A DNA stretch of 37,545 nt from Paenibacillus cremeus (GTDB lineage Bacteria; Bacillota; Bacilli; Paenibacillales; NBRC-103111). The stretch covers positions 1-37,545 of the forward strand of contig NZ_VNJI01000065.1 of NCBI RefSeq assembly GCF_007786445.1, read 5' to 3'. Numbering within the stretch: the first letter of the stretch is position 1; the number at the start of each line of letters is the position of its first letter. Below the pieces are notes generated by a model, which saw only the letters and a program-made list of their open reading frames with translations, did not search any database and was not told the DNA's origin. Of this stretch, positions 25,131 to 32,798 are shown one piece after another. The position numbers were made by a program, and so were the translations under genes.

Positions 25131-25889
25131 TTATATTGAGTTAGCTCGTTCGAGCATTCCTTGTTTCTGAACCTGGAATTTGTGAGTCTCCATTGAGATC
25201 ACTACATCCAACTTAGCAATTTGCCCGAGTGCCTCTAACAACATATCCTGATTCTGGTTTTTTAAATTAAAGCATAAATGCATCGTCGGCATTTGCGTTG
25301 ATTCCGAAGGGTCGTTGGTATCGGCATTCATCTTAAGATTCACGATCTGAATGCCAAACTCCCCGAATGTTGAGGCAATACGTCCCAGCGCCCCCGGTTG
25401 ATCGTAAATTTTGATATCCACTTCATGATATCGCCGGTTTCTGAGCAAATATTTCTCCCATTTGTTTAACAAAAACAAGCTGTTAAACACCAGGAATGCA
25501 CATACAAAAGCGCCGGTCAGAAAACCCGCTCCCACGCATAAACCGATTCCCGCCACTACCCAAACGGAGGCCGCCGTTGTCAGTCCTTTGATCACATTTC
25601 CGTTGCGAAGAATCGCCCCTGCCCCAAGAAAACCAATACCGCTAACCACCTGAGCAGACAATCGCGAGGGATCCAGCCGGACGTTGGGTTCGCTTGCAAA
25701 CTGCCCAAATCCGTAAATGGACAGTAGCATGATGGTAGCCGAACCGAGGCACACCAGGATGTGAGTCCGAAAGCCGGCGGCATGGTTGCTCCACTCCCGC
25801 TCCATTCCCACCAAGCCTCCCAGTCCGGTAGCAATAATCATCCTTAGAACGATTTCCCACGGAGTAATGTGCCATACGTCAGGGCTCAT
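25131..25889 (-). CDS. MgtC/SapB-family membrane protein
   Basis: 252 residues from ATG 25889, which has GGAGGG upstream; the start lies within the end of the preceding phosphatase gene, so the two are translationally linked. The membrane part has the MgtC signature GLGGLVGMEREW, a further SGIGFLGAGAI and several hydrophobic helices. The C-terminal 90 residues resemble an ACT-like domain (YDQPGALGRIASTFGEFGIQIV). MgtC proteins inhibit the F-ATPase or affect magnesium and phosphate homeostasis in other bacteria; their link to this catabolic operon is unclear. Confidence 0.88.
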   Translation of the reverse strand: MSPDVWHITPWEIVLRMIIATGLGGLVGMEREWSNHAAGFRTHILVCLGSATIMLLSIYGFGQFASEPNVRLDPSRLSAQVVSGIGFLGAGAILRNGNVIKGLTTAASVWVVAGIGLCVGAGFLTGAFVCAFLVFNSLFLLNKWEKYLLRNRRYHEVDIKIYDQPGALGRIASTFGEFGIQIVNLKMNADTNDPSESTQMPTMHLCFNLKNQNQDMLLEALGQIAKLDVVISMETHKFQVQKQGMLERANSI

Positions 25890-26487
25890 TTCGGAGCCCT
25901 CCGCCGACTTCAATTGAAGGCGACAAGTGTTTAAAGCAATTGATTAACTCGCTTCTCCAACTCTGATCCTCTCTGCGAATGATACTAATCGCCGTATTCC
26001 CAAGCACGGGAATATCAGCTTCCAACAGAGATTTAAGAGCTACTCCAATAAATGTGCCGTGGCTTACGAGAAGTATATTCTGACCGCTATACTTTTCAAT
26101 CAGTTCCGCAAGCAATTCATCGCTCCGCTCCCTTACTTGTTGAAGCGTCTCTACACCATGCTCAAGCTCATTCCAATTGGGGCCCCATTGATCTATGCGC
26201 TCCTGCTCGGTAGTTCCTTCTAATTGCCCAAAGCCTCTTTCCCTTAATCGAAGGTCCACCCCAACCGTCTTATTCAATAATGTGCCGATCGCTTGAGCCG
26301 TTACATAGGCGCGCGACAAATCGCTACTAATCAGAACATCCCACTTCGATAGCTCCAGGCGCATCCGTTCCGCCACCGCACGCGCCTGCAGAAGCCCCGT
26401 TTGGTTTAAAGGAATATCCCGTTGTCCTTGCGCTCTGGTTTCTTTATTCCAATCGGTTTCTCCATGACGGACGAAGCCTATTCTCAT
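25879..26487 (-). CDS. Histidine phosphatase (phosphoglycerate mutase-like)
   Basis: 202 residues beginning MRIGFVRHGETDWNKETRAQG, with the phosphorylated His of RHGE. The second catalytic elements follow: LISSDLSRAYVTAQAIG, LRERGFGQLEG and the late His in LLVSHGTFIGVAL. Such proteins dephosphorylate many small phosphate esters. It follows the GDPD gene by 45 bases and overlaps mgtC, so GDPD and phosphatase could cut a phosphodiester and then remove the phosphate (inference). Confidence 0.88.
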   Translation of the reverse strand: MRIGFVRHGETDWNKETRAQGQRDIPLNQTGLLQARAVAERMRLELSKWDVLISSDLSRAYVTAQAIGTLLNKTVGVDLRLRERGFGQLEGTTEQERIDQWGPNWNELEHGVETLQQVRERSDELLAELIEKYSGQNILLVSHGTFIGVALKSLLEADIPVLGNTAISIIRREDQSWRSELINCFKHLSPSIEVGGGLRNEP

Positions 26488-26532
26488 TCAACCTCACCAC
26501 TGTTCGCAAAGGATAATGTTCGTAGCCTAGCT

Positions 26533-27279
26533 CTAGTTCATGCTGTCCAGCACTTCCTTCAAACGTGCTGGAAAATCCGTCCCGATTCCCGTTACGCCGA
26601 GCTCTGCTACCCGTCTCATCTGCTCCGGATCGTTCACCGTGAAGGAAAATATTTTATACCCGTGCTCTACAGCATCCGCCACATCTTCCGCATCGACCAT
26701 CGTAAAATACGGATGCAGGGCATACACCTCCATACCGCTGATTTCCGCAATTTTACGGTGTTGAACAAAATTCCCGCGGTATAATAATCCTACCTGCAGT
26801 CTCGGATTCGCCTGTTTTAAAGCCAGCAGAACTTTGTGGTGAAAAGACGAAAGCACCACACTGCCGAGCCGGTCATAACGTTCCAGGAGCTCAACTAGCC
26901 GCTCCTGCAATCGTCCGCTGTAGGGACATTTCACCTCTATGTTAAGCATGACTCCGGCCGGTACTGCGGCGAGTACTTCTTCAAGCAGAGGAATTCGTTC
27001 TCCGGCATACCGCGGATCAAACCATCCCCCGGCGTCAAGGCTTTTCAGCTCGGCTGCAGTCAAATTAGCTATAGCGCCTTCACCGTTCGTCGTCCGATTG
27101 ATCAACGGATCATGACATACGACGATTTCTCCGTCCACAGTTAGATGGATATCCAGCTCCAACGCGTTTGCTCCTTGCTCCACTGCTAACGCGAACGAAG
27201 CCAGCGTATTTTCGGGAGCCTCTCCCTTAGCGCCCCGGTGGCCAATAATCAGTGGCCGTTTTTGTTTTCCAAGTGTCAT
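26533..27279 (-). CDS. Glycerophosphodiester phosphodiesterase (GDPD)
   Basis: 248 residues of the GDPD barrel. The catalytic HRGAKGEAPENTLASF (His with Arg and Glu), ALELDIHLTVDGEIVVCHD (metal Glu and Asp, second His) and MLNIEVKCP are all present. It hydrolyses glycerol or sugar phosphodiesters, and with no signal peptide it acts inside the cell. It lies 12 bases after the thiolase stop. Its pairing with a phosphatase and a UgpB/MalE-type importer suggests a phosphodiester among the imported compounds. Confidence 0.92.
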   Translation of the reverse strand: MTLGKQKRPLIIGHRGAKGEAPENTLASFALAVEQGANALELDIHLTVDGEIVVCHDPLINRTTNGEGAIANLTAAELKSLDAGGWFDPRYAGERIPLLEEVLAAVPAGVMLNIEVKCPYSGRLQERLVELLERYDRLGSVVLSSFHHKVLLALKQANPRLQVGLLYRGNFVQHRKIAEISGMEVYALHPYFTMVDAEDVADAVEHGYKIFSFTVNDPEQMRRVAELGVTGIGTDFPARLKEVLDSMN

Positions 27280-27291
27280 GTCGATTTCCTC

Positions 27292-28470
27292 CTATACTCT
27301 TTCAAAGAGAGTAGCGATCCCTTGCCCGCCGCCGATGCACAGTGTCGCTACGCCGTAGCGGGAATCTCGCCGCTCCATTTCACCAATGATTTTCACTGCC
27401 AATATGCAACCGGTTGCACCGATCGGGTGACCAAGCGCGATGGCACCTCCGTTGACGTTTACTTTCTGTGGATCGACTTCAAGGTCTTTCATTACGGCCA
27501 CAGCCTGTGCAGCAAACGCTTCGTTCAGTTCGATTAAATCGATTTGATCCAACGTCAGATCCGCCTTTTCCAGCAATTTACGCACAGCGGGTGCAGGCGC
27601 GAAGCCCATAATTTCCGGTTCTACACCGGCCAACGCTTGCTCTCGAACATATACCAACGGTTTGAGTCCAAGCTCGCGCGCCTTATCGGCACTCATCATC
27701 ACAACGGCGGCGGCAGCGTCATTAATACCGGAGGAGTTGCCTGCGGTAACGCTTCCATTTTCCTGAAAGGCCGGCTTCAGTGAAGCCAATTTTTCCAGCG
27801 TTGTCCCTCTTCGCAGGTGTTCGTCCGTATCGAACAGAACAGGATCCCCTTTGCGCTGTGGGATCTTCACGGGTACGATGTCGCTGCTGAATTTGCCGGA
27901 ATCAATGGCGGCTGCTGCCTTCAACTGACTCTCGAAGGCGAACTGGTCCTGGTCTTCACGCGAAATCTGGAAGCGTTTACTGACAATCTCCGCCGTGATC
28001 CCCATCGGATATCTGCCAAATGGATCTGTCAGCGCGGTCGACAAACCGTCCTCTAGTTCGGAATGCCCGAATCTATAACCGTATCTTGCTTTTCTCAAGT
28101 AATAAGGCAGTTGGTTCATATTTTCTGTTCCTGCAGCCACGACAATGTCTGCTTCTCCAGATCGGATCGCTTGCGATGCTGTATTAATCGCTTGCAATCC
28201 TGAACCGCACAATCGGTTCACAGTGTATGCGTTTACATGTTCGGGAAGTCCCGCCCTCAATGAGCACATTCGTGCAATAAATGCATTCTCAGCAACTTGA
28301 CCCACACAACCGACAATCACATCGTCTACCAATTCAGGAGCTACACCAGCACGATGTAATGCTTCTTTGATGACGGCAGCCCCCAAATCGGCAGCGTGAA
28401 CATCCTGCAGTGATCCACCAAAAGAGCCAATGGCGGTACGGACCCCTGCAACAATGACAACCTCTTTCAT
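27292..28470 (-). CDS. Acetyl-CoA C-acetyltransferase (thiolase)
   Basis: 392 residues from ATG 28470, which follows GGGGAGGAACGAAA; the frame opens earlier at 28491. All thiolase motifs are there: the nucleophile Cys in NRLCGSGLQA, GGAIALGHPIGATG with the catalytic His, and CIGGGQG with the second Cys. Cleavage of a 3-ketoacyl-CoA to acetyl-CoA is the likely direction here, given the importer and the hydratase and dehydrogenase genes. It lies 23 bases after lacI copy 2 and so probably shares its promoter. Confidence 0.92.
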   Translation of the reverse strand: MKEVVIVAGVRTAIGSFGGSLQDVHAADLGAAVIKEALHRAGVAPELVDDVIVGCVGQVAENAFIARMCSLRAGLPEHVNAYTVNRLCGSGLQAINTASQAIRSGEADIVVAAGTENMNQLPYYLRKARYGYRFGHSELEDGLSTALTDPFGRYPMGITAEIVSKRFQISREDQDQFAFESQLKAAAAIDSGKFSSDIVPVKIPQRKGDPVLFDTDEHLRRGTTLEKLASLKPAFQENGSVTAGNSSGINDAAAAVVMMSADKARELGLKPLVYVREQALAGVEPEIMGFAPAPAVRKLLEKADLTLDQIDLIELNEAFAAQAVAVMKDLEVDPQKVNVNGGAIALGHPIGATGCILAVKIIGEMERRDSRYGVATLCIGGGQGIATLFERV

Positions 28471-28493
28471 TTTCGTTCCTCCCCTTACCATGT

Positions 28494-29522
28494 TTAGCTG
28501 CTATTAAGCCCGTACAGCTCACCTCGCCACCTACAGCTTTCACGAACAACGAGTGACGGAGGGAGAACAATTTGTCTTGCGAGTTTTTGTTCCGTTCCTT
28601 CGATTTCTTTAAATAACAGCTCCACAGCCAACTTACCCATCTCATACTTCGGATGATCGACGGTAGTTAACGGAACAATGAAATTCTCAGAAAACGGATT
28701 GTTGTCGTTTCCCATTACAGCGATATCCTCCGGCACTCGTATGCCGGATTCGCGTAGCGCTTTAATGGCTCCGAATGCGACCAGATCACTAGCAGCACAA
28801 ATCACCTCCGGCATCCGTCTTGCTTCAGCGAGCATTTTTTTCGTGTTTTCATAACCAGATTGAGATGTATAGTTTCCATGAAAAACCAGTGCTTCATCCA
28901 CCTTCAGTCCTTGCTGGTGCATGCCGCTCTGAAATCCCTCCCAGCGCTCGCGTGCCGTCGATATTTGCAGATTTCCCGCAAAGTAGGCAATACTCCGGTA
29001 TCCGAGCGAAGCTAGATGCTTAACAGAAAGTTCGGTAGTTAGCGTGTTGTTGATGCCTACGTAGTTTTTGTCGTATGCGGGAGGCTTCCGATTAAGAAGT
29101 ACATATTTCAATCCCGTCCTCTCCACCAGCGCCAGTTCCTCATCTCGGGAAACGTTGGCTAGCACCAATCCGTCCGCCTGTTTTTCCACCATTACCTCGA
29201 GGTATTTCCGAAACCGCTCGGAATCGTTTGCGATATTGCATAACATAAAACTGAAGCCGTTCGCAAAAGCGACATCATCCATCCCTTTGACCATAGCAGG
29301 GTAATAAGGATTTTCAATGTCAGTAACGATTGCGGCAACTGTTTTTGTGCTTTTCATCTTCAAGCTTCGCGCCACAGCGTTCGGCCGGTAATTCAGTTCC
29401 CGTATCGCATTATTGACCCGTTCCGTCAACTCGGGACTAACAAAGGCCGAATGATTTATAACTGCAGATACGGTTGCGATGGAAACATCCGCAATTCTGG
29501 ATATATCCTTCATCGTGGCCAA
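28494..29522 (-). CDS. LacI-family transcription regulator (copy 2)
   Basis: 342 residues with the same domain order as copy 1: the helix-turn-helix MKDISRIADVSIATVSAVIN, the hinge RPNAVARSLKMKSTKTVA, then the effector domain. Long identical stretches are shared, both in protein and in DNA (for example around 28875-28950 and 14485-14550), so one copy arose by duplication. The start is a TTG at 29522 with a GGGGGG run seven bases upstream; the in-frame ATG at 29513 is too far from that run. A palindromic operator covers the start of its transcript, so it very likely represses itself and the genes that follow. Confidence 0.92.
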   Translation of the reverse strand: MATMKDISRIADVSIATVSAVINHSAFVSPELTERVNNAIRELNYRPNAVARSLKMKSTKTVAAIVTDIENPYYPAMVKGMDDVAFANGFSFMLCNIANDSERFRKYLEVMVEKQADGLVLANVSRDEELALVERTGLKYVLLNRKPPAYDKNYVGINNTLTTELSVKHLASLGYRSIAYFAGNLQISTARERWEGFQSGMHQQGLKVDEALVFHGNYTSQSGYENTKKMLAEARRMPEVICAASDLVAFGAIKALRESGIRVPEDIAVMGNDNNPFSENFIVPLTTVDHPKYEMGKLAVELLFKEIEGTEQKLARQIVLPPSLVVRESCRWRGELYGLNSS

Positions 29523-29542
29523 ATGTACACCCCCCTTCCAAG

Positions 29543-29554
29543 CTAATCGTTTAG
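29543..29554. promoter_or_regulatory. LacI operator at the lacI copy 2 promoter
   Basis: CTAATCGTTTAG, within AGCTAATCGTTTAGCT (29541-29556), is an imperfect palindrome with the central CG typical of LacI sites. It directly follows the -10 box on the minus strand, so a bound repressor would block transcription. Confidence 0.8.
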
Positions 29555-29555
29555 C

Positions 29556-29584
29556 TGTATTCTAAAAAAATATAATTATTGCAA
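29556..29584 (-). promoter_or_regulatory. Promoter of lacI copy 2 and probably the catabolic operon
   Basis: On the minus strand TTGCAA (29579-29584), a 17-base spacer and AATACA (29556-29561) fit a sigma-A promoter. It is followed immediately by the operator. Confidence 0.6.
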
Positions 29585-29682
29585 TACATTGCTTGATATT
29601 TTATAAAAGTTAATACGTTTAATCCACCGGAATACAGGAACTCAACCAAATATCAAGTCTGTTTCAGAAAATAATTATACAA

Positions 29683-29694
29683 CTAAACGTTTAG
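29683..29694. promoter_or_regulatory. Perfect LacI-type palindrome, upstream site
   Basis: CTAAACGTTTAG is a perfect 12-base palindrome, flanked by AA and CT. It lies 140 bases from the first site, a spacing compatible with DNA looping between two LacI dimers. Confidence 0.75.
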
Positions 29695-29748
29695 CTTTGT
29701 TTCTATTGTAATCCTCCGCATTCAAGACGTCAATCGTTTTTTCTAATT

Positions 29749-29798
29749 CTTTAGGCCTAGCTCTTTTGAGGTACTTTAGGCCCTAGCTCTTTTGAGGT
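29749..29798. repeat. Tandem duplication over the aldehyde dehydrogenase stop codon
   Basis: CTTTAGGCCTAGCTCTTTTGAGGT (29749-29772) is followed by the same unit with one extra C (29774-29798). The dehydrogenase stop lies in the second copy. It is a short, recent-looking duplication. Confidence 0.85.
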
Positions 29799-31237
29799 TT
29801 GTGATAATTAATGGCGTGATATTCGATAAATTCCGCTAAACCTACTTCCGAATTCTCCCTGCCGATCCCGCTTTGTTTAACTCCGCCAAACGGCATGAAC
29901 TCATGCCCAAGTCGAGACTGACCGTGTCCATTGATAAAGGTCATTCCCGCTTCCATTTCCCGCGAGATTCGTAACGCTCTTTCAAAATCACAGGTCCAAA
30001 CAGACGAACCTAGCCCATATTCAGTCTTATTTGCCATTTGAATGACTTCCTCATCCGTACGGTAGGGAATCAGTGGAATCACAGGGCCGAATTGTTCGCA
30101 GGTGACGATCTCTTGCATTGGGTCCACATCCCGGACTATTGCTGGCTGCAAGTAGTAGCCGTTGTTCCACTGTTCCGGTTCCAGTCGCTTGCCCAGTTCC
30201 ACAATTTTTGCGCTGCCTAGCTTAATTCTGCTGACAAGCCCCTTCACATACTGATATTGATTATTATTGTTTACCGGCCCAAAGGTCGATCTCTCGTCCA
30301 GGCTGTGACCGATTTTAAATTCATCCACAATTTCGCACATTTTACTGTAAAAAGACTCGTACATCACATTCGGAACGTAAATTCTTTTAACAGCAATACA
30401 GATTTGACCCGAACGCCAAAATACGCGATTAACAATTTTCGGAATGACTTCGTCCAGATTCGCATCATCGAGTACAATAGCCGGGTCGTTGCCGCCTAAT
30501 TCAAATTGAATGCTTTTGAGTGAATCCGCTGCATCTTTCATAATTTGCTTTGCGATATTCCCCCCACCCGTAAATGAAATTTTTCGTACAAGCGGATGTT
30601 TGTTCAAGGCTGAGCCGATGTCGCTTTCCCCGTGAATGACATTGATGACCCCAGCCGGAAATAATGAGGCTATCTTTTTCAAAGCTATGCTTACGCTCAT
30701 TGGTGCATTCGGGGAGGGCTTTATAACCACTGTATTGCCAGCGACTAAAGCAGGAGCTACTTTTTGCATCGTTAACACCATTGGCGCATTCCAGGGTACG
30801 ATTCCTGCAATAACACCAATCGGCCTTTTCTCGATGCTTACCCAGCTGTTTTCATCTTCCATTTGTATGGGACGCAAGAAGTCCTCCGCGTGCTCCAATG
30901 TAACTTGGATGACTCTGATGGCCAAATTTATTTCAGATTGCGAAACCTTTAATAGCATACCCGTTTCTCTGGACATAGTCGAAGATAATGGAAGAGTCTC
31001 ATCTTTCAGCACTTTGGCAGCATGTGACAGAAGAGTCATGCGCTCTTCTAAAGATGTTTTTTTCCAGGACAAGAAGGCCTGGTATGCTGCCTGAACAGCT
31101 TGATCCACATGGTGGACATTTCCCATGGCTACATAACCTACTACATCCGTAAGTCGGCCAGGGTCTTTAATCTCCGAATATCGATCCGTCGGCACCTCTT
31201 GATTATTAATCAGTAGCTCGATTCTTTCACTGTCCAT
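29783..31237 (-). CDS. NAD(P)-dependent aldehyde dehydrogenase
   Basis: 484 residues. Catalytic Glu in QFELGGNDPAIVL and Cys in FWRSGQICIAVKR are intact; GVIAGIVPWNAPM and the C-terminal FGGVKQSGIGRENS complete the family pattern. It oxidises an aldehyde to an acid. ATG 31237 follows AAGGAAGTG; the GTG at 31243 is too close to it. The phospholipase D-like lipoprotein gene ends 20 bases upstream, so both should be read from the promoter controlled by the operators at 31888-32012. The acid formed could feed the CoA-transferase. Confidence 0.92.
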   Translation of the reverse strand: MDSERIELLINNQEVPTDRYSEIKDPGRLTDVVGYVAMGNVHHVDQAVQAAYQAFLSWKKTSLEERMTLLSHAAKVLKDETLPLSSTMSRETGMLLKVSQSEINLAIRVIQVTLEHAEDFLRPIQMEDENSWVSIEKRPIGVIAGIVPWNAPMVLTMQKVAPALVAGNTVVIKPSPNAPMSVSIALKKIASLFPAGVINVIHGESDIGSALNKHPLVRKISFTGGGNIAKQIMKDAADSLKSIQFELGGNDPAIVLDDANLDEVIPKIVNRVFWRSGQICIAVKRIYVPNVMYESFYSKMCEIVDEFKIGHSLDERSTFGPVNNNNQYQYVKGLVSRIKLGSAKIVELGKRLEPEQWNNGYYLQPAIVRDVDPMQEIVTCEQFGPVIPLIPYRTDEEVIQMANKTEYGLGSSVWTCDFERALRISREMEAGMTFINGHGQSRLGHEFMPFGGVKQSGIGRENSEVGLAEFIEYHAINYHKPQKS

Positions 31238-31257
31238 GATCACACTTCCTTATTTGT

Positions 31258-31824
31258 TTACTTTAAATCGCGAAAATCGACCGCGTCATTCCACATTTTA
31301 CCAAATTCATCAGACCATTCCCCTGCTAAGGGAGGGGAATGTAAGGAGATCAACACTTCATCATTTACAGTCGCAGCGGCAACAGAATAATTAAACGATC
31401 CCGTTGTAATAACCGATTTATCGGCAATCGTTACTTTTAAATGCATAATGCCGCTATGAGCATTTTCCTTTATCGGTATTCCGGTGTCCTTCATTTGCTT
31501 CAGCAATTGAACCTGCGACATTTGGGTATGCGCCATGGATTGATCCGTAATTATTCTGACGGCAACTCCTCGCCTTTTAGCATCTATAATCGCATTGGTG
31601 ATATCCTTGTTGGTAAGACTATAAATGGCTATATCCAGTGTTGATTGTGCTGCGTTTATTACTTGAATCAACAGTTTCTCCGGATGCTGATTCTCCTTGG
31701 TAAAAGCATATTCAATTTCTTTCGATAGCGGCGGAGCATTCGCTACATTAGTTGCTTTGCTGCATGAAGTTCCGATCAATCCAAGCGACAAAGCCAAGAC
31801 TAACATTTTAGTCGTTCTTTTCAA
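31258..31824 (-). CDS. Phospholipase D-like lipoprotein (paralogue)
   Basis: 188 residues from TTG 31824, which has GGGAGG seven bases upstream; the ORF opens earlier without a ribosome site. The signal peptide LVLALSLGLIGTSC ends in a lipobox. The domain has the complete HKD motif HLKVTIADKSVITTGSFNYS and matches the protein at 1807-2466 over its whole length (EYAFT, HPEK, LDIAIYSLTNKDI, AKRRGVAVRI), but lacks its Gln/Thr-rich linker. Two LacI operators upstream and the aldehyde dehydrogenase gene downstream place it in the LacI regulon, suggesting an extracellular phosphodiesterase that frees the imported compound (inference). Confidence 0.88.
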   Translation of the reverse strand: MKRTTKMLVLALSLGLIGTSCSKATNVANAPPLSKEIEYAFTKENQHPEKLLIQVINAAQSTLDIAIYSLTNKDITNAIIDAKRRGVAVRIITDQSMAHTQMSQVQLLKQMKDTGIPIKENAHSGIMHLKVTIADKSVITTGSFNYSVAAATVNDEVLISLHSPPLAGEWSDEFGKMWNDAVDFRDLK

Positions 31825-31887
31825 ACGTCGGCCTCCCTCAAGCTGTGATGATAAGAAAACTAGGTTCTCATTGAAGAAATCGCACAA

Positions 31888-31903
31888 AACTAATCGATTA
31901 GTT
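31888..31903. promoter_or_regulatory. LacI operator upstream of the lipoprotein-ALDH pair
   Basis: AACTAATCGATTAGTT is a perfect 16-base palindrome centred on CG. It lies 64 bases before the TTG start at 31824. Confidence 0.8.
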
Positions 31904-32000
31904 ATTTATTTAAAAAAATCTTTAAGTTTCCTTGATCATCAAAAGCTTATTCCCAACATTTCCTTGTCTACAAGCATAGGACGATCATCGAGCTATATAG

Positions 32001-32012
32001 CTAATCGTTTAG
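32001..32012. promoter_or_regulatory. LacI operator in the divergent lipoprotein/OsmC region
   Basis: CTAATCGTTTAG, identical to the site at 29543. It is 99 bases from the palindrome at 31890 and lies between the divergent genes, so it could act on either. Confidence 0.75.
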
Positions 32013-32161
32013 TTACAACAATGCCATTATATTCCTGCAATGATAAATCGTCAATGAATTTATTTCTCTTCCGAAGCGAGGTCACATGTAAGAATACTCT
32101 TCCGCTATTTCAAAAAGTATGCTTATATTATAGTTAAAAATTAGAAAAGGTTGGAGTCTAT

Positions 32162-32611
32162 ATGTCAAAACATCATTTTCGGTTAAATGGCACTTGGAAG
32201 GGTGGACTGAATGGAGAAGGACATATATCTACTGATAATTTGCACTCCGATATTTCAGCGCCACATGAAATGGGTGGGTTAGGAAAAGGTACTAATCCAG
32301 AGGAAATGTTACTTGGTGCTTCCGCAACTTGTTACATGATAACTTTGGGTGTAATCCTTTCAAATCGTAAACTCCCTGTGCAAAATTTGGAATTATCGTC
32401 CGAGGCAGTAGTAAGTGACGAAGTTGGCCTGGTTTTCGAAAAAATATGCCACTATCCAACAGTTACTTTATCTTCTATTACAACTTCTGAACAAGTTGAA
32501 CTGGCAAAAAATGCATGCTTACGTGCGGAAAAAGCATGTATGATTTCAAAAGCGCTGCGCGGAAATGTCGAAATTACAGTTACTCCTAAAATCGTATTCG
32601 AGGGTAAATAG
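32162..32611 (+). CDS. OsmC/Ohr-family thiol peroxidase
   Basis: 149 residues with the OsmC fold. The two redox cysteines are in GTNPEEMLLGASATCYMITL and RAEKACMISKALRGN, as expected for peroxide-reducing members (YhfA-like subgroup). It would reduce organic hydroperoxides. ATG 32162 follows GGTTGGAG. The gene is divergent from the lipoprotein gene, and a LacI operator lies 150 bases upstream, so it may belong to the same regulon, though it could have its own control. Confidence 0.88.
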   Translation: MSKHHFRLNGTWKGGLNGEGHISTDNLHSDISAPHEMGGLGKGTNPEEMLLGASATCYMITLGVILSNRKLPVQNLELSSEAVVSDEVGLVFEKICHYPTVTLSSITTSEQVELAKNACLRAEKACMISKALRGNVEITVTPKIVFEGK

Positions 32612-32659
32612 GCTGTAGTACGTTTGAGTTCATAGGTTATTATTCCTCCTTCGGATATA

Positions 32660-32690
32660 GAAAAAGAGGCCGTACAATGTACGGTCCTCT
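32660..32690 (-). terminator. Minus-strand terminator
   Basis: AGAGGCCGTAC (32665-32675) pairs with GTACGG-T-CCTCT (32679-32690) around the loop AAT. On the minus strand five T residues follow. It would stop transcription coming from the orphan ORF at 32799-33314. Confidence 0.65.
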
Positions 32691-32699
32691 AGTGGATTG

Positions 32700-32761
32700 G
32701 AATTTAGTTTGTCACCGGTTCTAACTTATTTTGTCATCGAGTTGTAACTTATTTTGTCACA
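32700..32761. mobile_element. Array of three transposon-end-like repeats (TnsB/TniA type)
   Basis: TAACTTATTTTGTCA occurs exactly twice (32722-32736, 32745-32759), and a third, diverged copy (GAATTTAGTTTGTCA) lies at 32700-32714, spaced 22 and 23 bases apart. On the minus strand they read TGACAAAATAAGTTA, and the outermost sequence is TGTGACAAAATAAG. Tn7-, Tn5053- and CAST-type transposons have just such ends: a terminal TGT and several roughly 22-bp sites with a TGACA(A)A core. The orientation places the element to the left of 32761. No matching opposite end or transposase gene is seen. Confidence 0.5.
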
Positions 32762-32798
32762 ACGTTCCGGCGCTGAATCTTTTCTTTGCTCATAAGGG

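Noticed and set aside
28220..28240. Catabolite-response-like TGTATGCGTTTACA in the thiolase gene
   Set aside because: Two consensus positions fail and it lies deep inside coding sequence.
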